Source: Sulfurimonas gotlandica GD1 (GTDB lineage: Bacteria; Campylobacterota; Campylobacteria; Campylobacterales; Sulfurimonadaceae). Taken from it: 64,000 nucleotides of DNA. Positions within the stretch are counted from its first letter, which is position 1; the number at the start of each line of letters is the position of its first letter. The notes beneath the pieces were generated by a model. That model saw only the letters and a program-made list of their open reading frames with translations, was not told the DNA's origin and ran no database searches. Positions 35,232 through 44,927 of this stretch are shown piece after piece. Position numbers and translations under genes: made by a program. The stretch spans positions 2,356,001 to 2,420,000 of the forward strand of contig NZ_AFRZ01000001.1 in NCBI RefSeq assembly GCF_000242915.1, given 5' to 3'.

Positions 35232-37094
35232 ATGTTTAGGCTTAATCTCTATTTTCCTCTTATGATTGTTACTGTCCTGATGGCAATACTTACTATTGTG
35301 GCTATTATATATATTCAGGAAAATTCTATTCATAAAAGTAAAGAGAGTATCTCAAGAGATTTTAACGATAACCTAAATGAAAAAGTAAAGCTAGAAGCTA
35401 CTATTTTAGGTGAATATATAGACTTTATCCAAAATAAAGATGATATCTCAAAACTTTTTTTAGAACAAAATAAAGAAGAGCTAAACAACTCTATCAAAAA
35501 GATATATACAAGATTAAACAAAAATGTAGATCTCACACATATGTACTTTATTAAAGCAGATGGAACTGTTCTTCTTAGAGCTCATGAGTATGATAGAGAT
35601 AAAGATATTATTGATAGAACTACCTTTAAAAAATCACAAGAGAATCAATCTCTTTTTTACGGACTTGAATTTGGTCCAAAGAAAAACTATACTCTTCGAG
35701 TTGTTAAACCATGGTTTGTTGAGGGTAAGCTTATAGGTTATATAGAACTAGGAAAAGAGATAGATAAAATCATAAATGAGATATCTACATCTCTAAAAAC
35801 ACTTATATATATAGCTGTAAAAAAAGAGTTATATGCAAATGCTTTAGAATTTGTTAGAAATATACTATTAACAAAGGTTCAGACTAGAGATTATTACATT
35901 GTGTACAATACGTTCACAATTCCAAAAGAGATGGAGTATATACTGAATGAGACTATAATAAATGATGATATATCTCTTGAAAATAGTTCATATTTTGTTT
36001 CAAAGAGTATACTCTCTGATGTTTCAGGAAAAGAGCTTGGATACTTTGTTTTTTTAACAGATGTCTCGCTAGAGCATAGTGTTATGTACGGATCTATAAA
36101 AATACTTGGTACGATTCTTTTTATACTGACTAGTGGTATGCTTATCGGTGGATATTTTTTAATTAGAGACAGAGAAAGAAGTATTCATGCTTTAACTTCA
36201 AAACTGGAAAAGCAAAAAACTGGTCTAGCGCTTTTTAACGTAAAACTTCAAAAACTTTTTGATCTTCAAAAAAATATTGTTATAACTTCTAACGGTAAAA
36301 CTATTAATATGGCTAACAATGCAATGGTTACTTTTTTCGGATTTAAAAATATTAATGATTACTTGAATCATCATAAGTGTATTTGTGAAAAGTTTATAGA
36401 AGATGATAATTTTTTCCATTTAGGTAAAGTAGATGAAGGTGAGAATTGGATAGATACGATAAAGAGTCTGCCGGATGAAAAATGTATTGTTTGTATGCTT
36501 GATTATAATAAGAAAATCCATTCATTCAGTGTTAAAGTAAGTGAAGTTGAAGATGAAAATTATATTATTTCTTTTACAGATATAAGTAATACAATGATTG
36601 AACATACTAACTTAAAAAGAAAATCTACTCATGATAAATTAACCGGTGCACTAAACAGAGAATTTTTTGATAATAATATTAAGTCCATTATTAAAGATAT
36701 GTATCCAGAGAAGATGGGTATAGTGCTTTGTGATATAGATCATTTTAAAGATGTAAATGATACTTATGGACATAACCGTGGTGATAATGTTTTAAAAGAG
36801 TTTACTACTATTATCAAAGATTCTATCCGTGATAGCGATTATCTAATCAGATGGGGAGGAGAAGAGTTTATAGTGCTTATGAAAGTAAACACTATAGACT
36901 CACTTCAAAGGGCTACAGAGCATATGCGTAAGCATATTGAGAGTTATAAATTTGAAGAAGTAGGTACGATTACATCAAGTTTTGGTATAACTCTACACAT
37001 AGAAAATGAAAAGATTTTAGATACTCTTGAGAGAGTAGATAAAGCTCTTTACAAAGCGAAAAACAATGGAAGAAATCAGTTTCAGATTTTATAG
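35232..37094 (+). CDS. Cache-type sensor diguanylate cyclase with PAS-like linker
   Basis: I choose ATG 35232 (AAGGG upstream, then MFRLNLYFPLM) over the earlier frame start at 35148, giving 620 residues. It has a helix at about 8-30, a periplasmic cache-like sensor resembling the one at 31227-32762 (LEFGPKKNYTLRVVKPWF, IGYIELGKEID), a second helix near 290-310, a PAS-like segment (about 330-460) and a GGDEF domain (WGGEEFIVLM). It is likely an active c-di-GMP synthase. The macro-domain gene follows after eight bases. Confidence 0.85.
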   Translation: MFRLNLYFPLMIVTVLMAILTIVAIIYIQENSIHKSKESISRDFNDNLNEKVKLEATILGEYIDFIQNKDDISKLFLEQNKEELNNSIKKIYTRLNKNVDLTHMYFIKADGTVLLRAHEYDRDKDIIDRTTFKKSQENQSLFYGLEFGPKKNYTLRVVKPWFVEGKLIGYIELGKEIDKIINEISTSLKTLIYIAVKKELYANALEFVRNILLTKVQTRDYYIVYNTFTIPKEMEYILNETIINDDISLENSSYFVSKSILSDVSGKELGYFVFLTDVSLEHSVMYGSIKILGTILFILTSGMLIGGYFLIRDRERSIHALTSKLEKQKTGLALFNVKLQKLFDLQKNIVITSNGKTINMANNAMVTFFGFKNINDYLNHHKCICEKFIEDDNFFHLGKVDEGENWIDTIKSLPDEKCIVCMLDYNKKIHSFSVKVSEVEDENYIISFTDISNTMIEHTNLKRKSTHDKLTGALNREFFDNNIKSIIKDMYPEKMGIVLCDIDHFKDVNDTYGHNRGDNVLKEFTTIIKDSIRDSDYLIRWGGEEFIVLMKVNTIDSLQRATEHMRKHIESYKFEEVGTITSSFGITLHIENEKILDTLERVDKALYKAKNNGRNQFQIL

Positions 37095-37102
37095 ATTATA
37101 AG

Positions 37103-37642
37103 ATGAATTTTAAGATAAAATTTGGAAATCTTGTTGAAGCGGAAGCTACTTTTATTGTAAATGCTTCAAACACAGAACTAACTTTGGGTAGTGGTGTTTC
37201 TTATGCTTTTAGTCAGCACTGCGGTGGAGATATTTACCAGAAAGAACTATATAAAATAAAAAAGAGTGTAGGAATTATAAAGCAGGGTGATGTGATAGTC
37301 TCTAGTCCAGGTTCTGCAACAAATTTCAAATATGCTCTTCATGTCGCAGTAATGAACTACAGTGAAGCATCCCAAACACCATCCCCGACATATCAACAGA
37401 TGCAGAGTGCTTTAAACTCTATGCTTGGTATTATTGAAGAGATTGTTCAAAGTGAAAAAATAGAAAAACCAAGAATAGCTATGCCTCTGCTTGGATGCGG
37501 AGTCGGAGGACTGAGTAAGGAGAAAATATTTTTGATAATTAAAAGTATATTTAAAAAATCAGAATTGGATTTAGAAGTCTTGATATATTTTCATAATAAA
37601 AAAGATTATTATGAGTTTGCATCCAAAGAGATTCAGAACTAA
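37103..37642 (+). CDS. Macro domain protein (ADP-ribose binding/hydrolase)
   Basis: The 179-residue protein is a single macro domain. It has VEAEATFIVNASNTELTLGSGV-type residues (FIVNASN and GSGVS are the key parts), and a C-terminal AMPLLGCGVGGLSKE that binds the pyrophosphate. Such proteins bind or hydrolyse ADP-ribose, O-acetyl-ADP-ribose or ADP-ribosylated proteins. It is eight bases after the cyclase gene, but no functional link is known. Confidence 0.88.
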   Translation: MNFKIKFGNLVEAEATFIVNASNTELTLGSGVSYAFSQHCGGDIYQKELYKIKKSVGIIKQGDVIVSSPGSATNFKYALHVAVMNYSEASQTPSPTYQQMQSALNSMLGIIEEIVQSEKIEKPRIAMPLLGCGVGGLSKEKIFLIIKSIFKKSELDLEVLIYFHNKKDYYEFASKEIQN

Positions 37643-39078
37643 GATTTTTTTCTATGATGAAAATAAACAACTAAGAAGTTCAAGAGAAGTCCAACTACAC
37701 CTGCATGAAAGCCAAATGGTTTAGACGGTAGTGATGTTAGCAAAAAGATCAGAGTGATTCCCACACCTGTCAGCAGTCCGTAGAGGATGCTTTTATGGCT
37801 TAGTTTTTTAAAGTGGATACCGAGCATGATAGCAGGTGCGATATGTACTAATATTTCAAGCTTCATCTGAATAAGCCACCAAATAGTAGATGGCAGATTT
37901 ACAGCAAGTACTACCATCAAAGCCATAATAATCCATGAAAAAACTTTACCAACATAAGTTAGTTTCTTCTGGCTTGCTTGTGGATTCTGTTTGTGGTAGA
38001 TATCCTGTGTAAAAAGCGAGGCTATAGCTAACATAGCACTGTCTACGGTTGACATGATGGCTGCTATGGCAGCTGCTACAAAGATAGTGATGACTATACT
38101 CATTCCCTCTATGTGTGTAAGTTTATTTAGCATTAGAAGGATTATCTGCTCACTTCCTGCCTTGTCTAGTTCTGGAAAGTGAGCTGAACCGATGATTGCT
38201 ATGATGATAAGAGGTAGGGTTGTTAGTAGGGGCATGATTATCATCAGACTAAGTGAGCGACGAAGAGTTGACTCGTTTTTAGCTGAGTATATTCTCTGTA
38301 TAGCTTGTGGATAAACAGAGATTCCAAAGAATATTAGTATAAGAACACTTATCCATGTTATCTGATTTGCAGTAGTTACATCTGCAAAGAGATCAGGCTG
38401 GTTTTGTAAAAATAGTGCAGTGTTTGCATCTATAGAACCGTAGTTAATCATAATTACACTAAAGATGATTATAACTCCGACAAAAAGCAGTACACCTTGA
38501 ATAGCATCTGTCCAAGCTACACTTCTCATTCCACCAAGAGTCTCATAGATAACCATGATAATAGCCATAAAGATTATGCCTTCAGTAAATCCGATACCTC
38601 CACCGGTTACGTACTCTATGATGTAACCTATGGCTTTTAGATTTGTTAGCATGTAGTTTGAGAGTGCAAAGATAGAGATTCCGACTATAAGATAAGTAAG
38701 AGTTTGAGAGTTGTATCGAAAGTTAATATAATCACCGACAGTGATAAATCCGTGTTTTTTACTGATAGGGAATAGTTTTGGAGCATAGATGAGGTAACCT
38801 GCGACTATAGCTATCATAAACGTAACGCCTACAAGAAAAAACCAACCATTTCTATATGCGCTGCCTGCGAAACCGATGAGTGAATTTCCACTGTACTGAG
38901 TCGCATACATAGTCAAAAACAAAACTCCTACACCGAAGCCTTTCCCGCCAAGATAAAAGTCTTTAAGAGACTCTTCTTTAGATGCAAACTTGCCTGCAAA
39001 ACCTATGAGTATAAGTGAAGCTAGATAAGCAACTAAGAACCAGATTCCATCTTCTGAGAGTAGAGCCGTATTAGTCAT
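37639..39078 (-). CDS. Sodium:solute symporter (SSS family)
   Basis: This 479-residue protein has about 13 hydrophobic segments and SSS motifs (MYATQYSGNSLIGFAG near 57, GGMRSVAWTDAIQG near 190). The substrate is unknown; the small partner protein just upstream resembles the one found with pantothenate symporters (PanF/YhdT), but that is weak evidence. The ends overlap neighbours: four bases with the macro-domain gene (convergent) and eight bases with the 58-residue gene (same strand). Confidence 0.85.
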   Translation of the reverse strand: MTNTALLSEDGIWFLVAYLASLILIGFAGKFASKEESLKDFYLGGKGFGVGVLFLTMYATQYSGNSLIGFAGSAYRNGWFFLVGVTFMIAIVAGYLIYAPKLFPISKKHGFITVGDYINFRYNSQTLTYLIVGISIFALSNYMLTNLKAIGYIIEYVTGGGIGFTEGIIFMAIIMVIYETLGGMRSVAWTDAIQGVLLFVGVIIIFSVIMINYGSIDANTALFLQNQPDLFADVTTANQITWISVLILIFFGISVYPQAIQRIYSAKNESTLRRSLSLMIIMPLLTTLPLIIIAIIGSAHFPELDKAGSEQIILLMLNKLTHIEGMSIVITIFVAAAIAAIMSTVDSAMLAIASLFTQDIYHKQNPQASQKKLTYVGKVFSWIIMALMVVLAVNLPSTIWWLIQMKLEILVHIAPAIMLGIHFKKLSHKSILYGLLTGVGITLIFLLTSLPSKPFGFHAGVVGLLLNFLVVYFHHRKKS

Positions 39079-39247
39079 TTTTATCTCTAAGCTTATTCCA
39101 CCTTTTTTCTATAACAAAGATAAGCACTATAGCATATATCACAGTCGCACTTAGTGAAGCATAGACCCACAAAGGAAGACCGTAATAAATATCAGAGTTT
39201 AAAAAAGGGATAGTTAAAAATAAAAGTAAGAAGGAAAATTTAAACAT
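39071..39247 (-). CDS. 58-residue membrane partner of the symporter (YhdT/DUF3311-like)
   Basis: A short frame begins with ATG at 39247 and stops at 39071-39073. It encodes two membrane helices separated by a short loop (starting MFKFSFLLLFLTIPFLN; the second helix is LPLWVYASLSATVIYAIVLI, then FVIEKRW). The stop overlaps the symporter start by eight bases (ATGACTAA-type coupling). Small proteins of this pattern precede many SSS symporters and are thought to help assembly. Confidence 0.75.
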   Translation of the reverse strand: MFKFSFLLLFLTIPFLNSDIYYGLPLWVYASLSATVIYAIVLIFVIEKRWNKLRDKND

Positions 39248-39258
39248 GAGAGAGCGGT

Positions 39259-40380
39259 TTATGAAAACCAGCTCTTCATTTTGTCGATAGCAGAGTCTAA
39301 AACACCTTCATGTGGTTTTGACTCGATGCCAAAAGAGTCCTGGAGTTTAGTAAGAAGCTCTTTTTGTGCATCAGTTAGTTTTTTAGGGTAAGTGATGTTT
39401 ACTTGAGCAATTAAGTTTCCTTTGCCATGTCCGTGAACATCTTCTATACCTTCACCTCTAAATGTAAAGTGTTGTTTGTCTTTTGTACCAACATCAAGTT
39501 TAAGTTCTAACTCACCTGTGAGTGATGGGATAGTTAGTGTCTCACCAGCAACTGCCTGCGTAAAGAATACAGGAATTGCAATATAAACATCGTTTCCTTC
39601 TCTTTGGAAATGTTTATCTGGTTTAACTGAGAATGTAACATAAAGATCACCGCGTGAACCTTTTTTACCGATATTACCTTTGCCTGAAACTCTCAGACGA
39701 TTTCCTTCATCGATACCCTTAGGAACTTTGATAGTTACTTTTTCTCTTGTCTCTTCATAACCATTCCCATGACAACTAGCACAAGCATCTGATGGTGCAC
39801 TACCTGCACCATGACATACTGGACAAGTTTGAGAGAAAGTCATAAAGCCTTGTTTCATATAAACTTGACCTTGACCTTTACACTGAGCACATGTAGAGAG
39901 TTTACCATTTTTAGCTCCAGTGCCCTTACAAGGTTTACAAGCTTTTTTATAAGTAAACTCTATCTCTTTTTCACATCCAAAGATTGCTTCGTTAAAAGAA
40001 AGATACATTTCTACATTCATGTCTAATGGATATTTTTCCATGTCTGCAGGGTTTTGACGACGGCTTCCACCACCTCCAAAGCCGCTAAACATCTCTTCAA
40101 ACATTGAACCTAAATCATCAAAACCACCAGATGAACGTCCTCTGCCACCGCCGCCTTGAAGACCTTCTTTGCCGTAACGGTCATAGATGCTTCTTTGTTT
40201 GTCATCACTTAGGCACTGGTATGCTTCATTACACAGTTTAAAGTTGTGTTCAGCATCTGCATCTCCTTGGTTTTTATCAGGATGATATTTTTTTGCCATA
40301 GCTCTATAGGCTTGTTTAATAGTTGTTTTATCAGCACTTTTCGATACTTCTAATATTTCATAATAGCTTAGATCTTGCAT
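39259..40380 (-). CDS. dnaJ: Chaperone protein DnaJ
   Basis: This type I J-protein has 373 residues: J domain with the HPD motif (KKYHPDKNQ), Gly/Phe-rich linker, four CxxCxGxG zinc repeats (CKPCKGTG, CAQCKGQG, CPVCHGAG, CASCHGNG), and a C-terminal substrate domain. It works with DnaK and GrpE. It is 11 bases upstream of the small symporter partner gene and diverges from mltA. Confidence 0.96.
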   Translation of the reverse strand: MQDLSYYEILEVSKSADKTTIKQAYRAMAKKYHPDKNQGDADAEHNFKLCNEAYQCLSDDKQRSIYDRYGKEGLQGGGGRGRSSGGFDDLGSMFEEMFSGFGGGGSRRQNPADMEKYPLDMNVEMYLSFNEAIFGCEKEIEFTYKKACKPCKGTGAKNGKLSTCAQCKGQGQVYMKQGFMTFSQTCPVCHGAGSAPSDACASCHGNGYEETREKVTIKVPKGIDEGNRLRVSGKGNIGKKGSRGDLYVTFSVKPDKHFQREGNDVYIAIPVFFTQAVAGETLTIPSLTGELELKLDVGTKDKQHFTFRGEGIEDVHGHGKGNLIAQVNITYPKKLTDAQKELLTKLQDSFGIESKPHEGVLDSAIDKMKSWFS

Positions 40381-40454
40381 AATAGATTAATACCCTACAA
40401 ATGAATTTTTCGCAATTATATCGTTTTAAATTTAATATCAGTATAATTCTTATT

Positions 40455-41549
40455 ATGACGAAAAAAATAATATTGATTATTACCATTTCAATGCTCTTTT
40501 TTGGGTGTTCTAAAGAGCCTGAAATATTGAATCCAGAGATGCCGAGAACATACTTAACTCAAGCTAGTTTTGATGAACTTCCAAGTTGGGAAGAAGAGAA
40601 TTATGAAGAAGCAATCAGCTCATTTGTAAACAGTTGTCAAAGTATTAGAACTAAAAAAATATACTCTGAGTTATGTCTAAAAGCAGAGGAGCCTCAAGAC
40701 GCTAAAGCATTTTTAGAAAATGAGTTTAATGTTTACAAAATAGCCTCTTCAGATGCTACAGATGAAGGACTTTTAACAGGTTACTATGAACCAAGTCTCA
40801 GAGGTTCTTTAGTGAAAAAAGAACCTTTTATCTATCCAATATATAATGAACCAAATGATTTAATAAGTGTTGATTTAAGCAGCATCTATCCAGATTTAAA
40901 GGACTATAGGCTTCGAGGTCGGATAGAGGGTAAAAAGCTTGTTCCATACCTTACCAGAGCTCAGATGAAAGAAGGAATAATAGATGCTGAGGTTATCTGT
41001 TATACAGACTCTAAAGTTGATCTTTTCTTTTTAGAAGTTCAGGGCTCAGGACGAGTGAACTTAGAAAATGGAGCGAGTATTTTTATTGGTTTTTCAAATC
41101 AAAATGGACATAAATACAGCTCTATCGGAAAGTATTTGATAAATATTGGTGAAATACCACAAGAAGATATATCGCTTCAAAGTATTCGGGCATGGTTTAA
41201 ACTGCATCCTCATAGAGTAGATGAAGTCTTGCATCATAATGAGTCTGTAGTCTATTTTAAAGAGAAAAAACACGCAGCATCTGGCTCTCTAGGAGTTATT
41301 CTTACTCCTGAACGTTCAGTAGCAGTAGACAGAAACTTCATTCCTTTAGGAAGTATGTTGTTTTTAGATGCTAAAATAAACAAAAAAAATGTAAGTAGGG
41401 TTGTAATGGCAGAAGATACTGGCGGTGCTATTAAGGGTGCCATAAGAGCTGATATGTTTTTTGGTTCTTCTGAAGAAGCACAAATAAATGCCGGCGAATT
41501 AAAATCACCTCTTAAATTATGGATATTTTTACCAAAAGGCAAAGAGTGA
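40455..41549 (+). CDS. mltA: Membrane-bound lytic murein transglycosylase A
   Basis: MltA cleaves peptidoglycan glycan strands. I start at ATG 40455 (MTKKIILIITISMLFFGC, lipobox Cys18) rather than the longer frame at 40401. The MltA barrel is seen in TGYYEPSLRGS and LFFLEVQGSGRVNL, and the 3D domain with the catalytic Asp in MAEDTGGAIKGAIRADMFFG. The start has a weak ribosome site. Its stop overlaps the recR GTG. Confidence 0.92.
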   Translation: MTKKIILIITISMLFFGCSKEPEILNPEMPRTYLTQASFDELPSWEEENYEEAISSFVNSCQSIRTKKIYSELCLKAEEPQDAKAFLENEFNVYKIASSDATDEGLLTGYYEPSLRGSLVKKEPFIYPIYNEPNDLISVDLSSIYPDLKDYRLRGRIEGKKLVPYLTRAQMKEGIIDAEVICYTDSKVDLFFLEVQGSGRVNLENGASIFIGFSNQNGHKYSSIGKYLINIGEIPQEDISLQSIRAWFKLHPHRVDEVLHHNESVVYFKEKKHAASGSLGVILTPERSVAVDRNFIPLGSMLFLDAKINKKNVSRVVMAEDTGGAIKGAIRADMFFGSSEEAQINAGELKSPLKLWIFLPKGKE

Positions 41550-42115
41550 GAGGATCGTTAGATAAGTTCAACCGTTTAGTAGATGCTTTGCAAGAACTGC
41601 CGACAATTGGTAAAAAATCAGCAACAAGACTAGCTTACCATATGGTTATGAAAGACAGCTATGTAGGTATGAAAATCTCTCATACTATTGAAGATGCACT
41701 TGGGTCTTTAAAAAAGTGTACAGTATGTGGGGGCATGAGTGAAGATGAACTCTGTTTTATCTGCTCAGATGAGAGACGAGATTCTACCGTACTATGCATC
41801 ATAGAAAATGCTAAAGATATACTTTTACTAGAAGAAAATGGTCTCTTTGATGGTAGATACTTTGTTTTAGATTCACTAGAAGAACTTAGCATCTCTCATC
41901 TTGTTAAAATAGTTGAGAGTGGAGTTAATGAAGTACTTTTTGCTTTGACTCCATCTATTTCAAACGACGCTGTGATTTTATACATCGAAGATAAGCTTAG
42001 CGGACACAAACTAAGTTTTTCTAAAATCGCTCAAGGTGTACCTACTGGTGTTAGTTTAGAAAATATTGACATTCTATCTCTTACAAGAGCTTTAGAAGAC
42101 AGAGTAAAGGTTTAG
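41546..42115 (+). CDS. recR: Recombination protein RecR
   Basis: RecR acts with RecF/RecO to load RecA at gaps. I choose GTG 41546 (overlapping the mltA stop as GTGA, with AAAGG before it) over ATG 41519. This gives 189 residues, the usual length. It has the helix-hairpin-helix (ELPTIGKKSATRLAYH), a zinc motif (CTVCGGMSEDELCFIC), and a Toprim domain (TVLCIIENAKDILLLEE). Confidence 0.94.
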   Translation: MRGSLDKFNRLVDALQELPTIGKKSATRLAYHMVMKDSYVGMKISHTIEDALGSLKKCTVCGGMSEDELCFICSDERRDSTVLCIIENAKDILLLEENGLFDGRYFVLDSLEELSISHLVKIVESGVNEVLFALTPSISNDAVILYIEDKLSGHKLSFSKIAQGVPTGVSLENIDILSLTRALEDRVKV

Positions 42116-42118
42116 TTT

Positions 42119-43024
42119 TTGAAATACTTTTTAATATTATTATTTTTATATACAGCTCTTTTTTCCTCTTCAATAGATATGAGAAAAGGTAAAGAACTTG
42201 ATAAGTATGAAGTAAATGAGATAGAAGATGCAGAGGCCAAAAAAGGTATGCAAAAGTGGTTAAACAGAGACTTTGGACTCAAACCACACAAGGTAAATTA
42301 TATACTCCCTTATGCTTATAGAGAAGGGGTGTATAAGTCTTATGTACCAACAGATGAGTACAGAAATATAGAAGCAGAACTGCAAGTCAGTCTGAAACTT
42401 TATCTTGGAACAGGTCTGTTTGGACTAAATGAGAGTTACTACCTTGCCTATTCGCATCAAGCATTTTGGCAGATTTATTCAGAATCATCTCCATTTAGAG
42501 AGACAAATTACAATCCTGAAGGTTTTGTAGAGTTTCCTGTTTTAAGCAAAGACTCGATTTTCAATATGAAGTCTATTAAGATTGGTCTAGCTCATACCTC
42601 AAACGGTCAAGGTAATAATACAAATGTAGTCTATGCTAATCCTGCTAATAATCCTGGAAACCGTTCAAGAAGTTTGAACTATATGTACTCAGAATTTGCA
42701 TTTCAGCATAATACTCTTCTTACAGAAGTTAGACTTATGTCTCCCTTTCCTGGAACTGCAAATGACTTAGACAATCCAGACATTATGGACTACCTTGGAT
42801 ACATGTCTGTAAAGTTTAACTATTTTACAGGCAGGCAAATGTTCACCCTAATGGGAAGAGGTAACTTCACTACTGGATATGGAGCAGTTGAAACTACATA
42901 CTCTTACCCTCTCATAGATGATGCATACTTTTTCATGAAGATATTTAGTGGTTATGGTGAGAGCCTTATTGACTACAACAACTATATAACAAAGTTTTCT
43001 GTAGGATTTAGTTTTTCAAGATGA
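42119..43024 (+). CDS. pldA: Outer membrane phospholipase A
   Basis: PldA hydrolyses phospholipids in the outer membrane. The catalytic His-Ser motif is in GLAHTSNGQGN (near residue 155). The barrel ends in an aromatic-rich, Phe-Ser-Arg C-terminus. It starts with TTG at 42119 (MKYFLILLFLYTALFSSS, a good signal), three bases after recR. The next ATG would lose the signal. Campylobacter PldA is a related protein. Confidence 0.88.
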   Translation: MKYFLILLFLYTALFSSSIDMRKGKELDKYEVNEIEDAEAKKGMQKWLNRDFGLKPHKVNYILPYAYREGVYKSYVPTDEYRNIEAELQVSLKLYLGTGLFGLNESYYLAYSHQAFWQIYSESSPFRETNYNPEGFVEFPVLSKDSIFNMKSIKIGLAHTSNGQGNNTNVVYANPANNPGNRSRSLNYMYSEFAFQHNTLLTEVRLMSPFPGTANDLDNPDIMDYLGYMSVKFNYFTGRQMFTLMGRGNFTTGYGAVETTYSYPLIDDAYFFMKIFSGYGESLIDYNNYITKFSVGFSFSR

Positions 43025-43060
43025 GTTTTTTTTCGTTATAATGTAAATATTGTTATAAGG

Positions 43061-43990
43061 TTGAAAATGAAAAAAATATTTATATTTATTGTATCTATTT
43101 TACTAGCCTCAATTTTGAATGCTGGTGAACTTGATAAAAGTAAGACTTATACTATAGCTTTCGCACAAGATACTCTCAATAATGACTACAGGCTAAAACA
43201 AGTTAAAGAAGTAGAAAAAGCGCTACTTAAATACCCAAATATTCGTTTCATATACAGCGATGCAAAAGCAAGTGCTTCTATGCAGGTTAAACAGATAGAA
43301 GACTTTATTTCCCAAGGTGTTGATCTCTTAATGACCAGCCCTTATGATGAGGATTCTACAAGACAAGTCATCTCAAAAGCATATAAATCAAATATACCAG
43401 TTGTTTTGGTGAGTAGAAGGGTAAAGGGGAATGACTTTACATCTTATATCCATCCAGAAAATAGGCAAATAGCAAAAGATGCAGCAAAATATCTTGTTAA
43501 GAAGATGAACTACAAAGGAACAGTTTTACTTTTAAAAGGCGTAGCAAAAACTAATGTTGAAAGAATGAGAACAGAAGGTTTTTTTGAAGTAGTAAATAAA
43601 TATCCAAATATTAAAGTGATAGAAAGAACTGCAAACTATCTTCGTCGTGATGCAATTATAGAAGTAGATAAACTGCTAAGTGCAGGACAAAAGTTTGATG
43701 CGGTTATGTCACAGAGTGACAGCATGTTAGTCGGTGTCAGAATGGTTTTTAAAAAATATGGCATTAAACCTTCTTCGCTTGTAACTGTCGGTATAGATTA
43801 TATAAAGCCTGCTCAAGATGCCATTCGTGATGGAGAGCAAAATAGTAGTTTTGTCTACTCTCTTTGTGCTAAAGAGAGCGCTGATATTGCCATTAAGATA
43901 TTATCAGGAGAGAGTGTGGCAAAAGAGATAAAACTAGATACAAATCAGATAACAAGGAAGAATGTAGATGAAATTGAACCAATTTTTTAA
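43061..43990 (+). CDS. Periplasmic sugar-type solute-binding protein (type I)
   Basis: The 309-residue protein has a Sec signal (ending LASILNA) and the two-lobe fold of LacI/RbsB-like periplasmic binding proteins (IAFAQDTLNNDYRLKQVKEVE, DLLMTSPYDEDST, VMSQSDSMLVG). No permease or ATPase gene is nearby. It overlaps the next solute-binding gene by 23 bases and is followed by a GGDEF-EAL gene, so it may be a sensor component rather than part of a transporter. Confidence 0.85.
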   Translation: MKMKKIFIFIVSILLASILNAGELDKSKTYTIAFAQDTLNNDYRLKQVKEVEKALLKYPNIRFIYSDAKASASMQVKQIEDFISQGVDLLMTSPYDEDSTRQVISKAYKSNIPVVLVSRRVKGNDFTSYIHPENRQIAKDAAKYLVKKMNYKGTVLLLKGVAKTNVERMRTEGFFEVVNKYPNIKVIERTANYLRRDAIIEVDKLLSAGQKFDAVMSQSDSMLVGVRMVFKKYGIKPSSLVTVGIDYIKPAQDAIRDGEQNSSFVYSLCAKESADIAIKILSGESVAKEIKLDTNQITRKNVDEIEPIF

Positions 43991-44927
43991 GTACTTTTTT
44001 TCACTATTAAGTGCACTGATAGTTCTTGGTGGATGCAGTCCAAAAGATGAATCTAAACCTCTTCGTATAGGAATGAATACATGGCCAGGATATGAGCCTT
44101 TGGTCCTTGCAAAGGATTTGGGCTATTTGAGTGAAAAAACTCTTATCTCACGTCTTGACTCAGCTACTGATGTTGTAAAATCTTTTAAGAGTGATATTAT
44201 TGATATTGCCTGTTTGACACTTGATGAAGCCATCATCCTTCAAGATAATAGTGAAGATGAGATAAAGATAATTGCTATTATAGACTTCTCAACGGGTGGT
44301 GATGCAGTTATTGCCAAAAAGGATATAGCATCTATGAAAGATCTTAGAGGAAGAAAGATAGGAGTAGAGTCAAGTGCACTTGGTGCATTTATGATTTCTC
44401 GTGCTATTGACTTGACTCCTGAGCTAGATAGAGATGATTTAACTATTGTAAACATTGGTTATGAGCACCATGAAAGTGAGTTTTTAAATGGAAACATAGA
44501 TGCTGTTGTTACGTTTGAGCCTGTAAAGACGAAACTTCTTCAAAGCAATGCTCATATCATTTTTGATTCTACGCAAATCCCAGGCGAAATAGTTGATGTT
44601 ATGATAGTAAAAACAAAGATTATAAAAGAGAAGAATTTGGAGATAGTTAAGCTTTTAGAAGCTTGGTACAAATCAGTTGAGTTTTTATCCAAAAAGGAAG
44701 AAAAAAGTTTAAAGATGATGGCGGAATATGAAGGTATAAGTTATGAAGATTTTAAAATAGCTTATGATGGAATCAAAATACCATCACTAGAAGAGAATAA
44801 AGAGTTTTTTAATTCCAAATTAGAAGATACTATTAAAAAAATCGACGCTATACTTTTAGAAAAATATCTTATACGAGGTAGTGTCGATCCAAAAAAAATA
44901 TACACTACTCAGTATTTAAAAAGGTAG
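43968..44927 (+). CDS. Solute-binding lipoprotein, NMT1/SsuA-like (type II)
   Basis: The 319-residue protein has a lipobox (LIVLGGC, Cys23) and an NMT1/ThiY/SsuA-like fold (LRIGMNTWPGYEPLVLAKDLGYL, IVNIGYEHHESEFLNGNIDAVVTFEP). It would bind a small organic or sulfonate-like ligand. It overlaps the preceding binding protein by 23 bases and abuts the GGDEF-EAL gene with no space. No ABC transporter components are nearby, so a signalling role is plausible. Confidence 0.82.
   Translation: MKLNQFFKYFFSLLSALIVLGGCSPKDESKPLRIGMNTWPGYEPLVLAKDLGYLSEKTLISRLDSATDVVKSFKSDIIDIACLTLDEAIILQDNSEDEIKIIAIIDFSTGGDAVIAKKDIASMKDLRGRKIGVESSALGAFMISRAIDLTPELDRDDLTIVNIGYEHHESEFLNGNIDAVVTFEPVKTKLLQSNAHIIFDSTQIPGEIVDVMIVKTKIIKEKNLEIVKLLEAWYKSVEFLSKKEEKSLKMMAEYEGISYEDFKIAYDGIKIPSLEENKEFFNSKLEDTIKKIDAILLEKYLIRGSVDPKKIYTTQYLKR

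Noticed and set aside
43061-44927. Import operon for thiamine precursor or sulfonate
   Set aside because: The second protein resembles NMT1/SsuA, but no permease, ATPase or thiamine gene is present and no riboswitch-like leader was seen.
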